Source: Phaeosaccion multiseriatum (lineage: Eukaryota; Ochrophyta, other classes). From it: 64,000 bases of DNA. Position numbers and translations under genes: made by a program. The stretch is from the NCBI GenBank assembly GCA_965112735.1, contig OZ218952.1:186001-250000 (forward strand), in the 5' to 3' direction. Positions 22,595 through 32,900 of the stretch are shown piece after piece. The notes beneath the pieces were generated by a model. That model ran no database searches and was not told where the DNA came from. It saw only the letters and a list, made by a program, of their open reading frames with translations. Position 1 is the first letter of the stretch, and each line of letters begins with the position of its first letter.

Positions 22595-23661
22595 CAGCTT
22601 GTAGTGGCTGTAGTTGTGTAGCAGCTTGTAGTGATGGTAGCAGTGTAGTAGCAAGGGCTTCGGGACTTGGGGGGGGGGGACTGCGAGCTGCTTTTGCATG
22701 CTCTTTTGCCCGTGCTGGCGCACGGGCACGGGGAGGCTTTCGTTTCAGTCAAAAGCGAAAGTGGGAAAAGTAGCAGAGCAGTCGGACACACTGTATTCAT
22801 AGCTCCTCCGATACGACAACCTTCTCGAAGTAAGATTCTGAGAGGTAAGGAGACAAACCTGGTGGAGGGCGGGGCTGCTGCCGCTGCTGCTTCTGCTAGT
22901 GGCCTGTGGTCGGAGAGGAGTGTGGTGAGGGAGAAGCAGGCACAGCATCTTGTATCTTCATTGCATCACACGCCTCCGAGGAGTAATTTAGCCTGAAGTG
23001 GCAAACTATTATTTTGGTCCACGACGGTCTGGGGGGGACGCACAAGACTCGGAATGGATGGCGACACTTATATTCCTTCTCTTGATGTCACAACGAGCCC
23101 GCATGCCGTGACTGAAAGGCCCTCTCCTGCATTGCGAAGAGTCTTTTCCGCGACGATACGTGTCAAACCCTCTCCTTCCACTCCCTCTATCACAACTGTT
23201 GGGTGATCATGTTGATCTCACTCCCACTCTGGATCAAAGCTATATCTCTCCTCCATACATAGACATGCCCTCTATCACAACTGTTGGGTGATCATGTTGA
23301 TCTCACTCCCACTCTGGATCAAAGCTATATCTCTCCTCCATACATAGACATGCCCTCTATCACAACTGTTGGGTGATCATGTTGATCTCACTCCCACTCT
23401 GGATCAAAGCTATATCTCTCCTCCATACATAGACATTCCCTCTATCACAACTGCTGGGTGTACACTTGTTGATCTCACTCTCCCTCTGGGTCAAAGCTAT
23501 AATACACATGAAAAAAAAATCTCTCAAACTGGGTGCACCGTTGTCTTCCACTCCCCCGCCAAAAGCTATACATTCTATACACATGTGCTCCCCCTCCCCC
23601 CCTCTCTCTCCTCCTCTCACGGCCGCATCTCCACCCCTCTCCGCGCTATCCGCTCAGTCGC
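22595..23661. other. Intergenic region between convergent genes, repeat-bearing
   Basis: About 1070 bp lie between the EF-hand stop and the KEN-box protein stop. Apart from the 85-bp tandem repeat I see G-runs near 22670 and no convincing gene. Confidence 0.45.
23183..23585. repeat. 85-bp tandem repeat, three near-perfect copies plus decayed copies
   Basis: Units begin at 23183, 23268 and 23353 (CCCTCTATCACAACTG), each 85 bp and almost identical. A fourth from 23438 diverges after 25 bp and a fifth (about 23520-23585) keeps only scattered matches. Each unit contains TGATCATGTTGATC, rich in GATC. The array is intergenic, with no coding capacity I trust. Confidence 0.93.
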
Positions 23662-25485
23662 TCAGTCGATCACGAGTTGCTCTCCATCGATGGTGGACAG
23701 GTAAAATGCCTTGTCACGCGCCTGCAGTGGGTGGGTTGTAGGGTAAAAGAAACACAAGAGGTGAGAGAAGACAAAAATTAGGCGGGCGGGTACCCGCGGA
23801 TTGTGTTCTGCTGTCTTGAGGCAAAGGCGTGAAGAAATAGAGAGGGGGGAAAGTCGAGAAAAACCGCGCACCTATGAAACCCCTCCCAGCGAACGCCAAA
23901 GACAAGCCTTCGCTCAATATACCTTCCACTCACTCACCAAGCTCTTCTCCTCATCCGCAGACAAGACCGGCAACGCCGCTTCCATCCCCACGGTCCCTCG
24001 AGCCAGTTTCTGCCCGGCCCTGGGACCCTTCCCATTCCCCTTCCCCTTCCCCTTCCCCTTCTTGGGGGCCGGAGCCTGTCGCCGCCGCCTGCTGCCTTTA
24101 GTGGACGCAGTCACGGACCCCTTCTCCCCCTCCTGGCTCTCCTCCTCGCTAGAATCGCCGTCCCCGTCACCATCACCCTCTCCGCTGCTGTGGTCAATCT
24201 GCTCATTGGCACTTGGGGTGTCTTCGACTGCACTTGCCCGGGCCCGTCGGCGTCGAGTTGGCGCAACGCTCTTCGCCGCGGTCGCCTGTTGCCCCCTCCC
24301 CCCTTCCTCCTCCTCCTGCTCTTCCTCGCCCTCTTCTTCCTCTTCCTCTTCTTCCCCGCCGTGCATCTGCTGCTCCACGCGTTCCATCTGGCCGGCAACC
24401 TGGTTCAGACGCTGGGATCTTTTGGCCGGCCTCACCACAGGTACTACCATACCTTTCTCTCGTGCGCTCCTTCTTCCCCTCCTCCTTCTCCTCCCCGTGC
24501 TCTCTCCTTCTCCTTCCTCTGCTTCCCTTCCTTCTTCTCCGTCTTGTGAGGACGGTACGTCCAGAGACCAAGCCGCCCCTGGAGGAGTACTATCCAGCCC
24601 TCGGAAGGGCGGTGACGAACCTACACCGTAGCCCGCCAAGCTCCGTTTCCGTCGCCCGGAGAGACAGGCCCAACCAGTACTGCCACAGCCACTGCTGCTG
24701 CTGCTGCTGCTGGAGCAGTCGCCCTGACTACTTCCCGCCTCCCCGTCGTCAAGGCCCTGCATTTCCTGCACCCCCTCCTCGCCGCCCACCTCTGCCCCAT
24801 CGGCGTCGTAGTTCTCCTTTTCCTGAGGTCGCAGCCTTCTGACACCTGACGCCCTCCTCGGTCTCATCCGTGAACTTTCCCGCCATCTCTTCCCCTTCGA
24901 CGCTGTGGCGCCCTCCACGTCATCTGGCGGCTGCATGCCATTCTCGCTCCCCGACTCGGCCTCGTCGGCGCCGTAGTTCTCCTTGTCCTGCACTCCCATC
25001 TTTCCGATGACTGACGCCGACGCCCTTCTCGATCTCATCCGTGAACCCTCCCGCCATCTCACCGTTGTCTCTTTCGCGCTCTCACCATCTGGTGCAACCT
25101 GTTGTGTCTTGCCGGCTTCGTTGATTCCGCCTCCTGCTCTCGCACGCAGGCCCCTCTTCTTCACGTGGGTGTCCATCATCCGTGAACTTTCCCGGCGTCT
25201 CTTCTTCGACGCTGTGGCGCCCTCCACGTCATCTGGCGGCTGCATGCCATTCTCGCTCCCCAACTCGTCCCCGTCGGCGCCGTAGTTCTCCTTGTCCTGC
25301 ACTCCCATCTTTCCGATGACTGACGCCGACACCCTTCTCGGTCTCATCCGCGAACCCTCCCGCCATCTCACCGTTGTCCTTTTCGCGCTTTCCCCCTCTT
25401 CTCCAACCTGTTGTGCCTTGCCGGCTTCGTTGATTCCGCCTCCTGCTCTCGCACGCAGGCCCCTCTTCTTCACTTTGGTGTCCAT
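23662..25485 (-). CDS. Basic nuclear protein with three KEN boxes in duplicated modules, unknown family
   Basis: Two exons (25485-23923, 23721-23662) give 540 residues. Residues 1-103 and 104-206 are tandem copies (MDTKVKKRGLRARAGGG versus MDTHVKKRGLRARAGGG); a third copy is shortened. Each copy carries a KEN box (VQDKENYGAD twice, then QEKENYDAD), the degron read by APC/C-Cdh1. The rest is disordered: Ser runs, a long Glu tract, basic clusters (RRRRRGRR, SRRRRQAPAPKKGKGKG) suited to nuclear import. The last about 35 residues look folded (EEKSLVSEWK joined to ARDKAFYLSTIDGEQLVID) and may be the conserved binding motif. It is divergent from RNR2, whose promoter holds E2F-like sites. Function unknown; a cell-cycle regulator is inferred. 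Confidence 0.72.
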
Positions 25486-26094
25486 CCTCTCCTACCCACC
25501 CCTGTAAAACTCGTAAGCAATAAGCAAGCAAGGGGGGGGGGGAAAAAAAAGGATCACAGATGAGCTAGCCCATACACCTCCACCCAGCCCGGGGGGCCCA
25601 CTACTTTTTCAAAAACTCAGCAACGAGCACATTTGTTATTACAAAGAACATACTTTCCCAGCTCAACACTACAACAGCGCGAATAAAGGACAGAGATAAA
25701 GCAAAGGACCACCTCCAAGGAAGGCACTTGACGCAGGCGTGCAGTCGGAACAGCAGCAGTAGCTCCTCCCTTCCCTAAAGGCTTTCGCTTTTGAATCAGC
25801 CTGCGCAACGGGTGAAGTGTCTACAACAGCAGCAGCGGCAGCAGACGCAGGGTGAGGCCAAGGGGGATTGAGGGATAGATCAGCATCTGTGCTCGCGCGC
25901 GTCCCGAGCCGCATGCGTGGAGCAGGGGAAGAGAGAGGGGAGGGGCAGAGGATGATGATGGGGTGGAGATTTGAGTGAGTCGATGGGGTGGAAGTTAGAG
26001 TAATGTGATCTCCCGTCCTTCCCACCCCCTGTCTTGGATGTCATACTCTGCGCCCATCTCCTTGTGGCCCGCCACATCGTCAACAATGAAGCTC

Positions 26095-26104
26095 TTTTTG
26101 GCGG
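26095..26104 (+). promoter_or_regulatory. E2F-like site, imperfect
   Basis: TTTTTGGCGG resembles the E2F/DP consensus TTTSSCGC with a mismatch at the last base. It lies 280 bp before the RNR2 start codon and 23 bp before a better site. Confidence 0.35.
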
Positions 26105-26126
26105 CTGAGCTTCACAGCCGACCACA

Positions 26127-26135
26127 TTTCCCGCC
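26127..26135 (+). promoter_or_regulatory. E2F-like site TTTCCCGCC
   Basis: This is a full match to TTTSSCGC, the E2F/DP binding consensus found before S-phase genes, including ribonucleotide reductase in plants and animals. It lies about 240 bp upstream of the RNR2 ATG. Confidence 0.6.
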
Positions 26136-26257
26136 ATTTTGACTCCCTCTGTGATCTCGCCCCCACGAACCCATCCCTGCCTCACCCCCCTCGTCCTGTC
26201 TCATCAACGTCCACCCCTTCCTGCTGGCTCTGTTAAGCCCTGCTGACCGACCAATTC

Positions 26258-26269
26258 ATTCCCGCCAAT
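26258..26269. promoter_or_regulatory. E2F-like site ATTCCCGCCAAT
   Basis: Read on the minus strand it is ATTGGCGGGAAT, close to the near-palindromic E2F form TTGGCGGGAA. It is the nearest of the three sites, about 110 bp before the RNR2 start codon. Confidence 0.5.
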
Positions 26270-26374
26270 CTCACCCCCACTTGCCCCCTCCACACCCCTT
26301 GCGTGCCCCCCTCTCTTCACACCAACCTTCCTCCCTCCACCCCTCGCTTGCCTTCCGCAAAAGAAACACCCACC

Positions 26375-27613
26375 ATGACGCTGCAGACCAACCTCACTGA
26401 GTCCCAGCTTGTGTCCGACACTGGCGACTTCCTGGACATGGACTTGCTCGGCAAGAAGCTGCCCAACCCGGATGCCAACACGAACCAGGACGAGCAACAG
26501 CAGCAGAATCAGGACTCGGGCTCTAGCGACTGCGACAGCAGCGTGGAGCTCAATAGCAGCCAGGATGTGAGCACGGACGGGGTTCAGGTCCTCGGCCTCG
26601 GCGCTGTATCGGATATGAAGCTCAAGGAGATGGCAGGGGAGCTCAAGCCAGAGCCAATGCTGGTCGCCAACCCCCGCCGCTTCGTGCTCTTCCCCATCCA
26701 AGACGACGAGATCTGGCAGTTCTACAAGCAGGCAGAGGCGTCGTTCTGGACGGCGGAGGAACTGGACCTGGTGCACGACATGAAGGACTGGGAGAAGCTC
26801 AGCGACGACGAGCGCTTCTTTGTGTCCAACGTGCTTGCCTTCTTTGCGGCCAGCGACGGCATTGTCAACGAGAACCTGGCCATGAACTTCAACAACGAGG
26901 TGCAGCTGCCCGAGGCGCGCTGCTTCTACGGCTTCCAGATTGCCATTGAGAATATCCACAGCGAGGTGTACAGCCTGCTCATCGACACGTACGTGAAGGA
27001 CACCAAGGAGAAAGACAAGCTGCTCAACGCTATCGAGACGGTGCCGTGCGTGGGCAAGAAGGCCAACTGGGCGCTGCAGTGGACCAACCAAGACAACGCC
27101 AGCTTCGCGGAGCGGGTGGTGGCCTTCGCGGCCGTGGAGGGCATCTTCTTTAGTGGGAGCTTCTGCTCCATCTTCTGGCTCAAGAAGCGCGGCCAGATGC
27201 CCGGCCTGTGCTTCAGCAACGAGCTCATCAGCAGAGACGAGGGCTTACACTGCGACTTCGCCTGCCTCATCTACGGCAAGCTCGTTAATAAGCTGTCGGA
27301 GGCGCGTGTGCTGGAGATTATCAGCAACGCGGTGGAGATTGAGAAGGAGTTCATCTCCAGCGCCCTCCCTGTGGAGCTCATTGGCATGAACTCCAAGCTC
27401 ATGTGTCAGTACATTGAGTTCTGCGCCGACCGCCTGCTGCAGGCCCTCGGCAACCCCAAGCACTACAAGGCCACCAACCCCTTCGACTGGATGGAGCTCA
27501 TCTCCCTGCAGGGCAAGACCAACTTCTTTGAGAAGCGGGTGGGGGAGTACTCCAAGAGCGGCGTGGGGGTGGAAGCAGCAGACCAGGCCTTCACTCTCGA
27601 GGCGGACTTCTGA
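26375..27613 (+). CDS. RNR2: Ribonucleoside-diphosphate reductase small subunit (class Ia R2)
   Basis: A single exon encodes 412 residues. R2 provides the di-iron tyrosyl radical that lets the large subunit reduce ribonucleotides to deoxyribonucleotides for DNA synthesis. Seen: [13 protein letters not shown] (first Fe-ligand Asp), [24 protein letters not shown] (Glu and His ligands plus the radical Tyr four residues after His), [12 protein letters not shown] (Glu ligand), [10 protein letters not shown] (Glu and His ligands) and the C-terminal FTLEADF tail that docks on R1. The N-terminal 85 residues are acidic, Gln/Ser-rich and longer than in animals. The ATG has CACC before it. It is the only long intronless conserved enzyme here. 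No KEN box is present in this protein. Confidence 0.97.
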   Translation: MTLQTNLTESQLVSDTGDFLDMDLLGKKLPNPDANTNQDEQQQQNQDSGSSDCDSSVELNSSQDVSTDGVQVLGLGAVSDMKLKEMAGELKPEPMLVANPRRFVLFPIQDDEIWQFYKQAEASFWTAEELDLVHDMKDWEKLSDDERFFVSNVLAFFAASDGIVNENLAMNFNNEVQLPEARCFYGFQIAIENIHSEVYSLLIDTYVKDTKEKDKLLNAIETVPCVGKKANWALQWTNQDNASFAERVVAFAAVEGIFFSGSFCSIFWLKKRGQMPGLCFSNELISRDEGLHCDFACLIYGKLVNKLSEARVLEIISNAVEIEKEFISSALPVELIGMNSKLMCQYIEFCADRLLQALGNPKHYKATNPFDWMELISLQGKTNFFEKRVGEYSKSGVGVEAADQAFTLEADF

Positions 27614-28111
27614 AGCATTAGAGGAAGGACTTTGTGTGGAACATCTACAGGTGTAGACGAAGGTTCGATGATCAATCGATGCAAGCGCCGCCGATGGGGA
27701 GCGAGGAGCAAGACTGCAACCCTCGGACATCCCCCCCTGGGGTGTCAGTTTCGTTTTGTGGCGGGAAAGGGAGTACGTGAGTACAAGCTCTCGGGTCCCA
27801 TTTAGTCACGTCGTGGGGCTGAAGGGGTGGCGTTTTGCCTTCTCCAGCCGCCACTTCTTTTAATTGACTTCTGAAGAAACAAATAGACTAAGAAAAAAAA
27901 AGCCCTCTGCACCTCTGTCGAGCCGTCAGTGCACCTCCATCATGCCATCACCACGAATGCCCGCTCACGCACTACAAGGCGTAAGACTGATGAGAAAGGC
28001 AAATGTATTAACAAGGTGTGCTTTCTTCGGGAAGCACCTACTGTAAGTTAGGAGATCTGTCGCTATTCTCTATATACATCTCTATGTATTTCCACTTTGG
28101 GGAAGCATCTC
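27614..28111. other. Convergent 3' intergenic region
   Basis: About 500 bp between the RNR2 stop and the stop of the giant coiled-coil gene. No convincing gene; presumably two 3' UTRs. Confidence 0.4.
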
Positions 28112-29927
28112 TCAGAGCGGGGAGAGAGATGAGAGCCCCCCGCTGCTGCAGCTCCTCTCGTCGTCTGCGGTGCTGCCAATAGAGCTGCAGCTGCCCAGAG
28201 AGAGCATGAGAACGCGCAGTCGCTCCCCTTCCGCCTCGTCCTCATGTGAGCCGCTCTCCCCCTGCAGTTGCTGTTGCTGTTGCTGCTGCTGCTGCTGCTG
28301 CTGCTGTTGTTGTTGGTGGTGGTCTCTAGCCCCAATCTCATCTGCTCCTGACGCGCGTGCAGTGGGCGCTTCCCTTCGAGAGTGCCCCTGTTCCTCATCG
28401 TCCGTCTCCGGCAGACTAGCCCCCACCACCACCTCCTCCTCCTCCTCCTCCTCCTCCTCCCCTTCACCCCCCCCCTCCTCTCCCCCCCCCTCCTGCTCCC
28501 ATCCGAATCGCCCCTCCTCCTCATCGACGGCAACTCCAGCCCCTGTGGAGTCCCTCCAGGTCATGCCCGATGAGCTCGACAGACGCGAGCGCGAGGGAAG
28601 GGAAGGCGCGAAGGGGCTGATTCCAGTTTGCTCCCCCTGCTCCTGTCCCGTGTAATGGGGCAGATTAAAGCCCCTCTCTCTCGCCCTGGTGCTACTTCGT
28701 AGGCTCTGCAAGGCCGTGACTGTGCTGCTGCCGGCGGTGCTGCTACTCTCCAGGCCTTCATTATCATCGGCGTGAGACGCCCCTCTTCTTCTATTCGGGT
28801 GCTGCTGGTGTTGCTGCTCCTGGTGGTAGGGCTGCTGACCCCTCCCCCCCCCCCGCTGCCCCTCTTGCTCACTCCGGCGCGGGCGCTGCTGCCTCTGCGG
28901 CCGCTGCGGCTGTACATGCGGCTCGGGCAGTGGCTCAGGCTCTGGGCGAGTGTCCTGCTCGTGCTGCTCTTGCGCGTCGGACTGTGGCCGTACCCATCGC
29001 TCTGGAGCCGCCCCTTCTCCCGCCTGGCGCTGCTGCCTCTCCTCCCCTTCCCTTGCCGCATCACCGCCCCCTGCAGCGGCGCCTACACTATCAACACGTT
29101 GGCCCGTGGGCCTGCTCGTATGATTGTCGCTCCTGCTGCTGCTTCTACTGCTGCTGCTACTGCTGCTGCTGCTGCGGCTACTCCCACCCGCGCCACTGCC
29201 GCCCTGCCCCCTGCCCCTGCCCCTGCCCCTGCTGCTCTCCTTCCTTGCCCCCTCTCTCAGCACCGCGAGCACGAGTGGGCTCCCGTCATCGAAGGTGCTG
29301 TCATCTGTGAGGTATGCACTGGGCGTGGCGGCCCCAAAGCCGTCCACCAAGGCGTTGCGCTCTCCCACGGAGGCTCTGAGGGCGGTCTCGGCCCCGACGA
29401 GGCGAACGGCAAGCTCCTGCAAGAAAGGATCCTGGTAGGCCACCATCGCCGGGGCTGGTGCCACTCCAGCAGCAGCAGCAGCAGCAACAGGGGGAGCAGC
29501 AGGAGCAGCAGCAGGGAGAGCACCCGGAGCAGCAGAAACAGGGGGAGCAGAGCTTACGGGGGCAACAGGAGCCACCTCCGACGGCAGTGTCGCTGCTGCC
29601 ACTGCTGCTACAGATTCTGCTTCTGCCCCTCCTGCCGCAGCGAGGACGGACGCAGGCGTTTGACCAGCACTGGCACTGGCGCTTGGTCCCTGTCCCTGAT
29701 CGAGACTCACAGGAGCGACAACAGTCGGAGAGGCAGGAGCCGCGGAACAAGCGCCAACGACCGAAGAAGCCGCCTCCATCGCAGTCGAAGGCAAAGGTGC
29801 GGGCGAGTCCTCTGCTGGGCCCCCGTCCTGCTGCGGCTGCGGAGATTCACTCGCGTCAACCTCTGGTACTGCGGCTTCTCCCACTACTCTGTCCGGCTGC
29901 TCCTTTCCCCGAGCCGAACCCGAAGTC

Positions 29928-29960
<33 letters not shown>

Positions 29961-32900
29961 ACTGGTGCTGTTTCGCTGAGCTCCGTCTTCCCTCCTCCCC
30001 TCTCAGTCGTTGCGGGAGGCTGTACCGCCGACGCGGAATCTGAAACCATGTCTCTCCCAGGGGGGGCGAGATTGATGGACTCATCTGCAACAGGAGCAGT
30101 GGACGGCCGAGGAGGGGGAGGAAGAGCCGTAGTAGGGGTAGTCGCAGCACCATTAGGAGCAGCAGCTGCTACTGTGGCCGCCGCCGCTGTTGCTGCTGCT
30201 GCTGCCACAGCTGAAGCCCTCCTCCCCTCCACAATAAGCAACTGCCGCTCGGTCTGAAGCGCGCCCCTGTCGCTCTCGAGCAGGCCTCTCTCCTGCTGCA
30301 GCTGACTGCGCCTCGCGGAAAGGTGCTCCTTCTCTCGCCGAATTTCGCCTTCCTCTCGCTGCAGAGCCCGCCCTCGCTGGTCCAAGTCTCTCGCCAGGCT
30401 TTGCAAGCGAGCCTTCTCCGCCTCCATCTCTCTTTGCGCTTCTTGCAGCCAGCCCACTGCTCTGGGGTTGGAGCTCGGGGTCCCTGCTTCCGCCTTTGTC
30501 TTCTTCTCCTCCTGCTGCTGCTGTATCACCAACTGCTGCTGCTGCTTCTCCATGGCGAGCTCTCTCGCCAGCAGTTCCTCCTTCTCATGCGCCACTTTGC
30601 TCATCATCTCCTCCAGCTCCGCTCTCCGGCTGGCGACGGCCGCCCACTCGTCTTCAAGCTTGCTCCTGCTGCTGCGCGCCTCCTCCTCGAGGCTCTTCTT
30701 CTCCCTGGCCACTTGCTCGGCCCTCTCCTCGTGGTACAGGCGTAGATCCTCCATGGTGCTCTCCTGCTCTCGCCAGCGCCTCTGCTGCTCTTCCTCGTGC
30801 CTTCCTACTGCCTGATCGCTGCTGCCCGCCGCATTGGCTCCGCTGCGCTTCTCCTCTTCCTTCGGCGTCGCAGTGGTCGTGGCATTGGCAGCGGCAGTAG
30901 CAGCACTTGCCCTCTGCTGCTCCTCTCTGCTCATGCGCTCAAAGAGTCTGACTAGAGCCTCGTGCTGCTTCTTTATGCCCTCCGCCGTCTGCCGCACCAT
31001 GTGCTCCTTCTTCGCGAGGCCCTGCTCGTGCCCCTCGATCCTCCTCCGCTGCTCCTCGAGGGCCGCCTCCGCCCCCCTCACGTCTTCCTGCGTGCTGTGC
31101 ACAGCGCGCTCTCTCTCGCGCACGTCTCGTTCCCTCCGCATGAGCGCCTCCTCCTGCTGCTGTATCACCAACTGCTGCCGCTGGGTCTCCTCAGTCGTGG
31201 ATACTCTCCGCTCCACCTCACTCCTCTTGTGCTCCAGCTCTCGCCAGGCTGCGTCCATCTGAGCCCTCTCCTCTCCAATGGCCCTCTTCTCGCTTTCCAC
31301 CTCCCCCCACTCTGCGTCCAGTGCCTGTGCATCCTTCTTGAGCCTGTCCCCTGCTTCTCTCCACTGCCGCTCCATCTTCTCCTCAACGTCCCGTTGCTTC
31401 TCCCCTAGTTCCTTCCAAGCACTCTCCAGTTCCCTTGCCCCCTCCTCCAGACGCCCCTTCTCCGCACTTAGTTCCGCCCTGGCGGTTCGCTCCTCTTCCT
31501 CCAGAGCCCTCTTCTTCTCGCTCAGCACTTCACGCGCCTCTTCCAGCGCCTGCGCTCTCGCATTCAGCACCCCCTCTTTCTCGGATATCACCTCCTTCTC
31601 GTCCTGTTCCCCGGCGGCCTTCTTCCTCCACCTTCTCTTCTCCTCCTCGAAATCTTTGAGTGAAGCGTCCAGCGTCTTGGCTCTCTCCTCCACCTTCCTC
31701 TGCGCCACCTTCTTTTGTTCTCTAGACTCGGCCTCTTTCTTCTTCAGCGCCGCGTACGCAGCCTCTAGCCGTGTCGTTTGCTCTCTCAGCTTGGCCGCTT
31801 GGGCGCTCACAGACTGACTCCACTCCTTCACGCGCACTTCTCGCTCGGCAAAGTCCGCCTCCCGCGCACTCGCCTCTCGCATACTCGCCTGGCGCTTGCC
31901 CTCCATGTCGTCAAGTCGTTCCACTTGCAGCTGCTCCAGCAGAGCCTCCTTTCGGGCCACCTCTTCCTCGGCCCTTCTTAACTCGAAAGCACGGGCCTCC
32001 AGCGAGACCTGCCGCTCCTCCAACTCTTCCTTCTGCCGCTCATCCCTCCCCTCTCTGGCCTTGCGCTCCTCCTCCGCCGCCTCGATATCCGCCCGTGTCC
32101 TGGCCAGCTCCCTCTCCTGTGACGTGAGCGACTCTTTCAGAGAATCAAGCTCCTCTCGCTCTGCCCGCGCCTTGCGTAGAGCCACAGAGGCTTCCGAAGC
32201 CGCCGTCTCAGAAGCCTTGGCCAGGCGCTTCTTCTCCTTCTCGAGCGAGGCGTGCACGCTCTCCAGCCGGGCTTTGCTCTCTCGAAGGTGCGCTTCTTGC
32301 TCTTGCAGTTTGGCCTTGGCTTGGCGAGCGCTCAGGCGATTCTTTTTGACTTGCGCCTTCTCCTCGAGGACGTACGTCTTCTCCTGCTGGAGAGCGGCCT
32401 TGTCTCGCTGGAGAAGGACCTTCTCTTGCTGCAGCGTTTCATTCTCTTGGAGGAGCAGAGCCCGATCGCGGGACAAGGAACCCTTCTCCTTTTGCAGAGT
32501 GCTCCTCTCCTGCTCCAAGTCCCGTTCCACTCGCACTCGCTCGCTATTCAACGAATCGGTCGTTGCCTGGAGAGCACTGCTCTCAATTCGGAGAGCATCC
32601 TCCCGTGTCTTGAGCTCTTGTTCCTCCTTTCCAAGTCTCTCCTTTCGCTCTTCCAAGGCCGACCACTCTCCAGCCAGCTGTCGCTTTTCCTTCTCCAGGC
32701 TCTCCCTCTCGGCCTTTACATTCTCCTTCAAACGCTTCACCTCCCGCACCCCAGCAGCCGCCTTGCCCTCGTTCTCCCGAAGCTCTTGCCCTGCCCGCTC
32801 CAGCAAGTCCTTCTCTTCTCGCCACTCGCTCTCCACCCGCTCTTGGGCCGCGCGGGCTCTCTCTAAGGCAGCCTGCCCTCGCGCTAGCTCGAGCTTTCCT

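Larger units (their letters stand above)
25486..26374. promoter_or_regulatory. Divergent regulatory region (KEN-box protein / RNR2)
   Basis: About 890 bp separates the two start codons, much more than other divergent pairs here. It includes a G-run and an A-run at 25531-25548, GATG-rich sequence at 25950-25985, and three E2F-like sites within 300 bp of the RNR2 start, listed separately. Confidence 0.55.

Noticed and set aside
23183-23510. Possible CRISPR-like array
   Set aside because: Repeats are 85 bp and directly adjacent without unique spacers, in a eukaryotic nuclear context.
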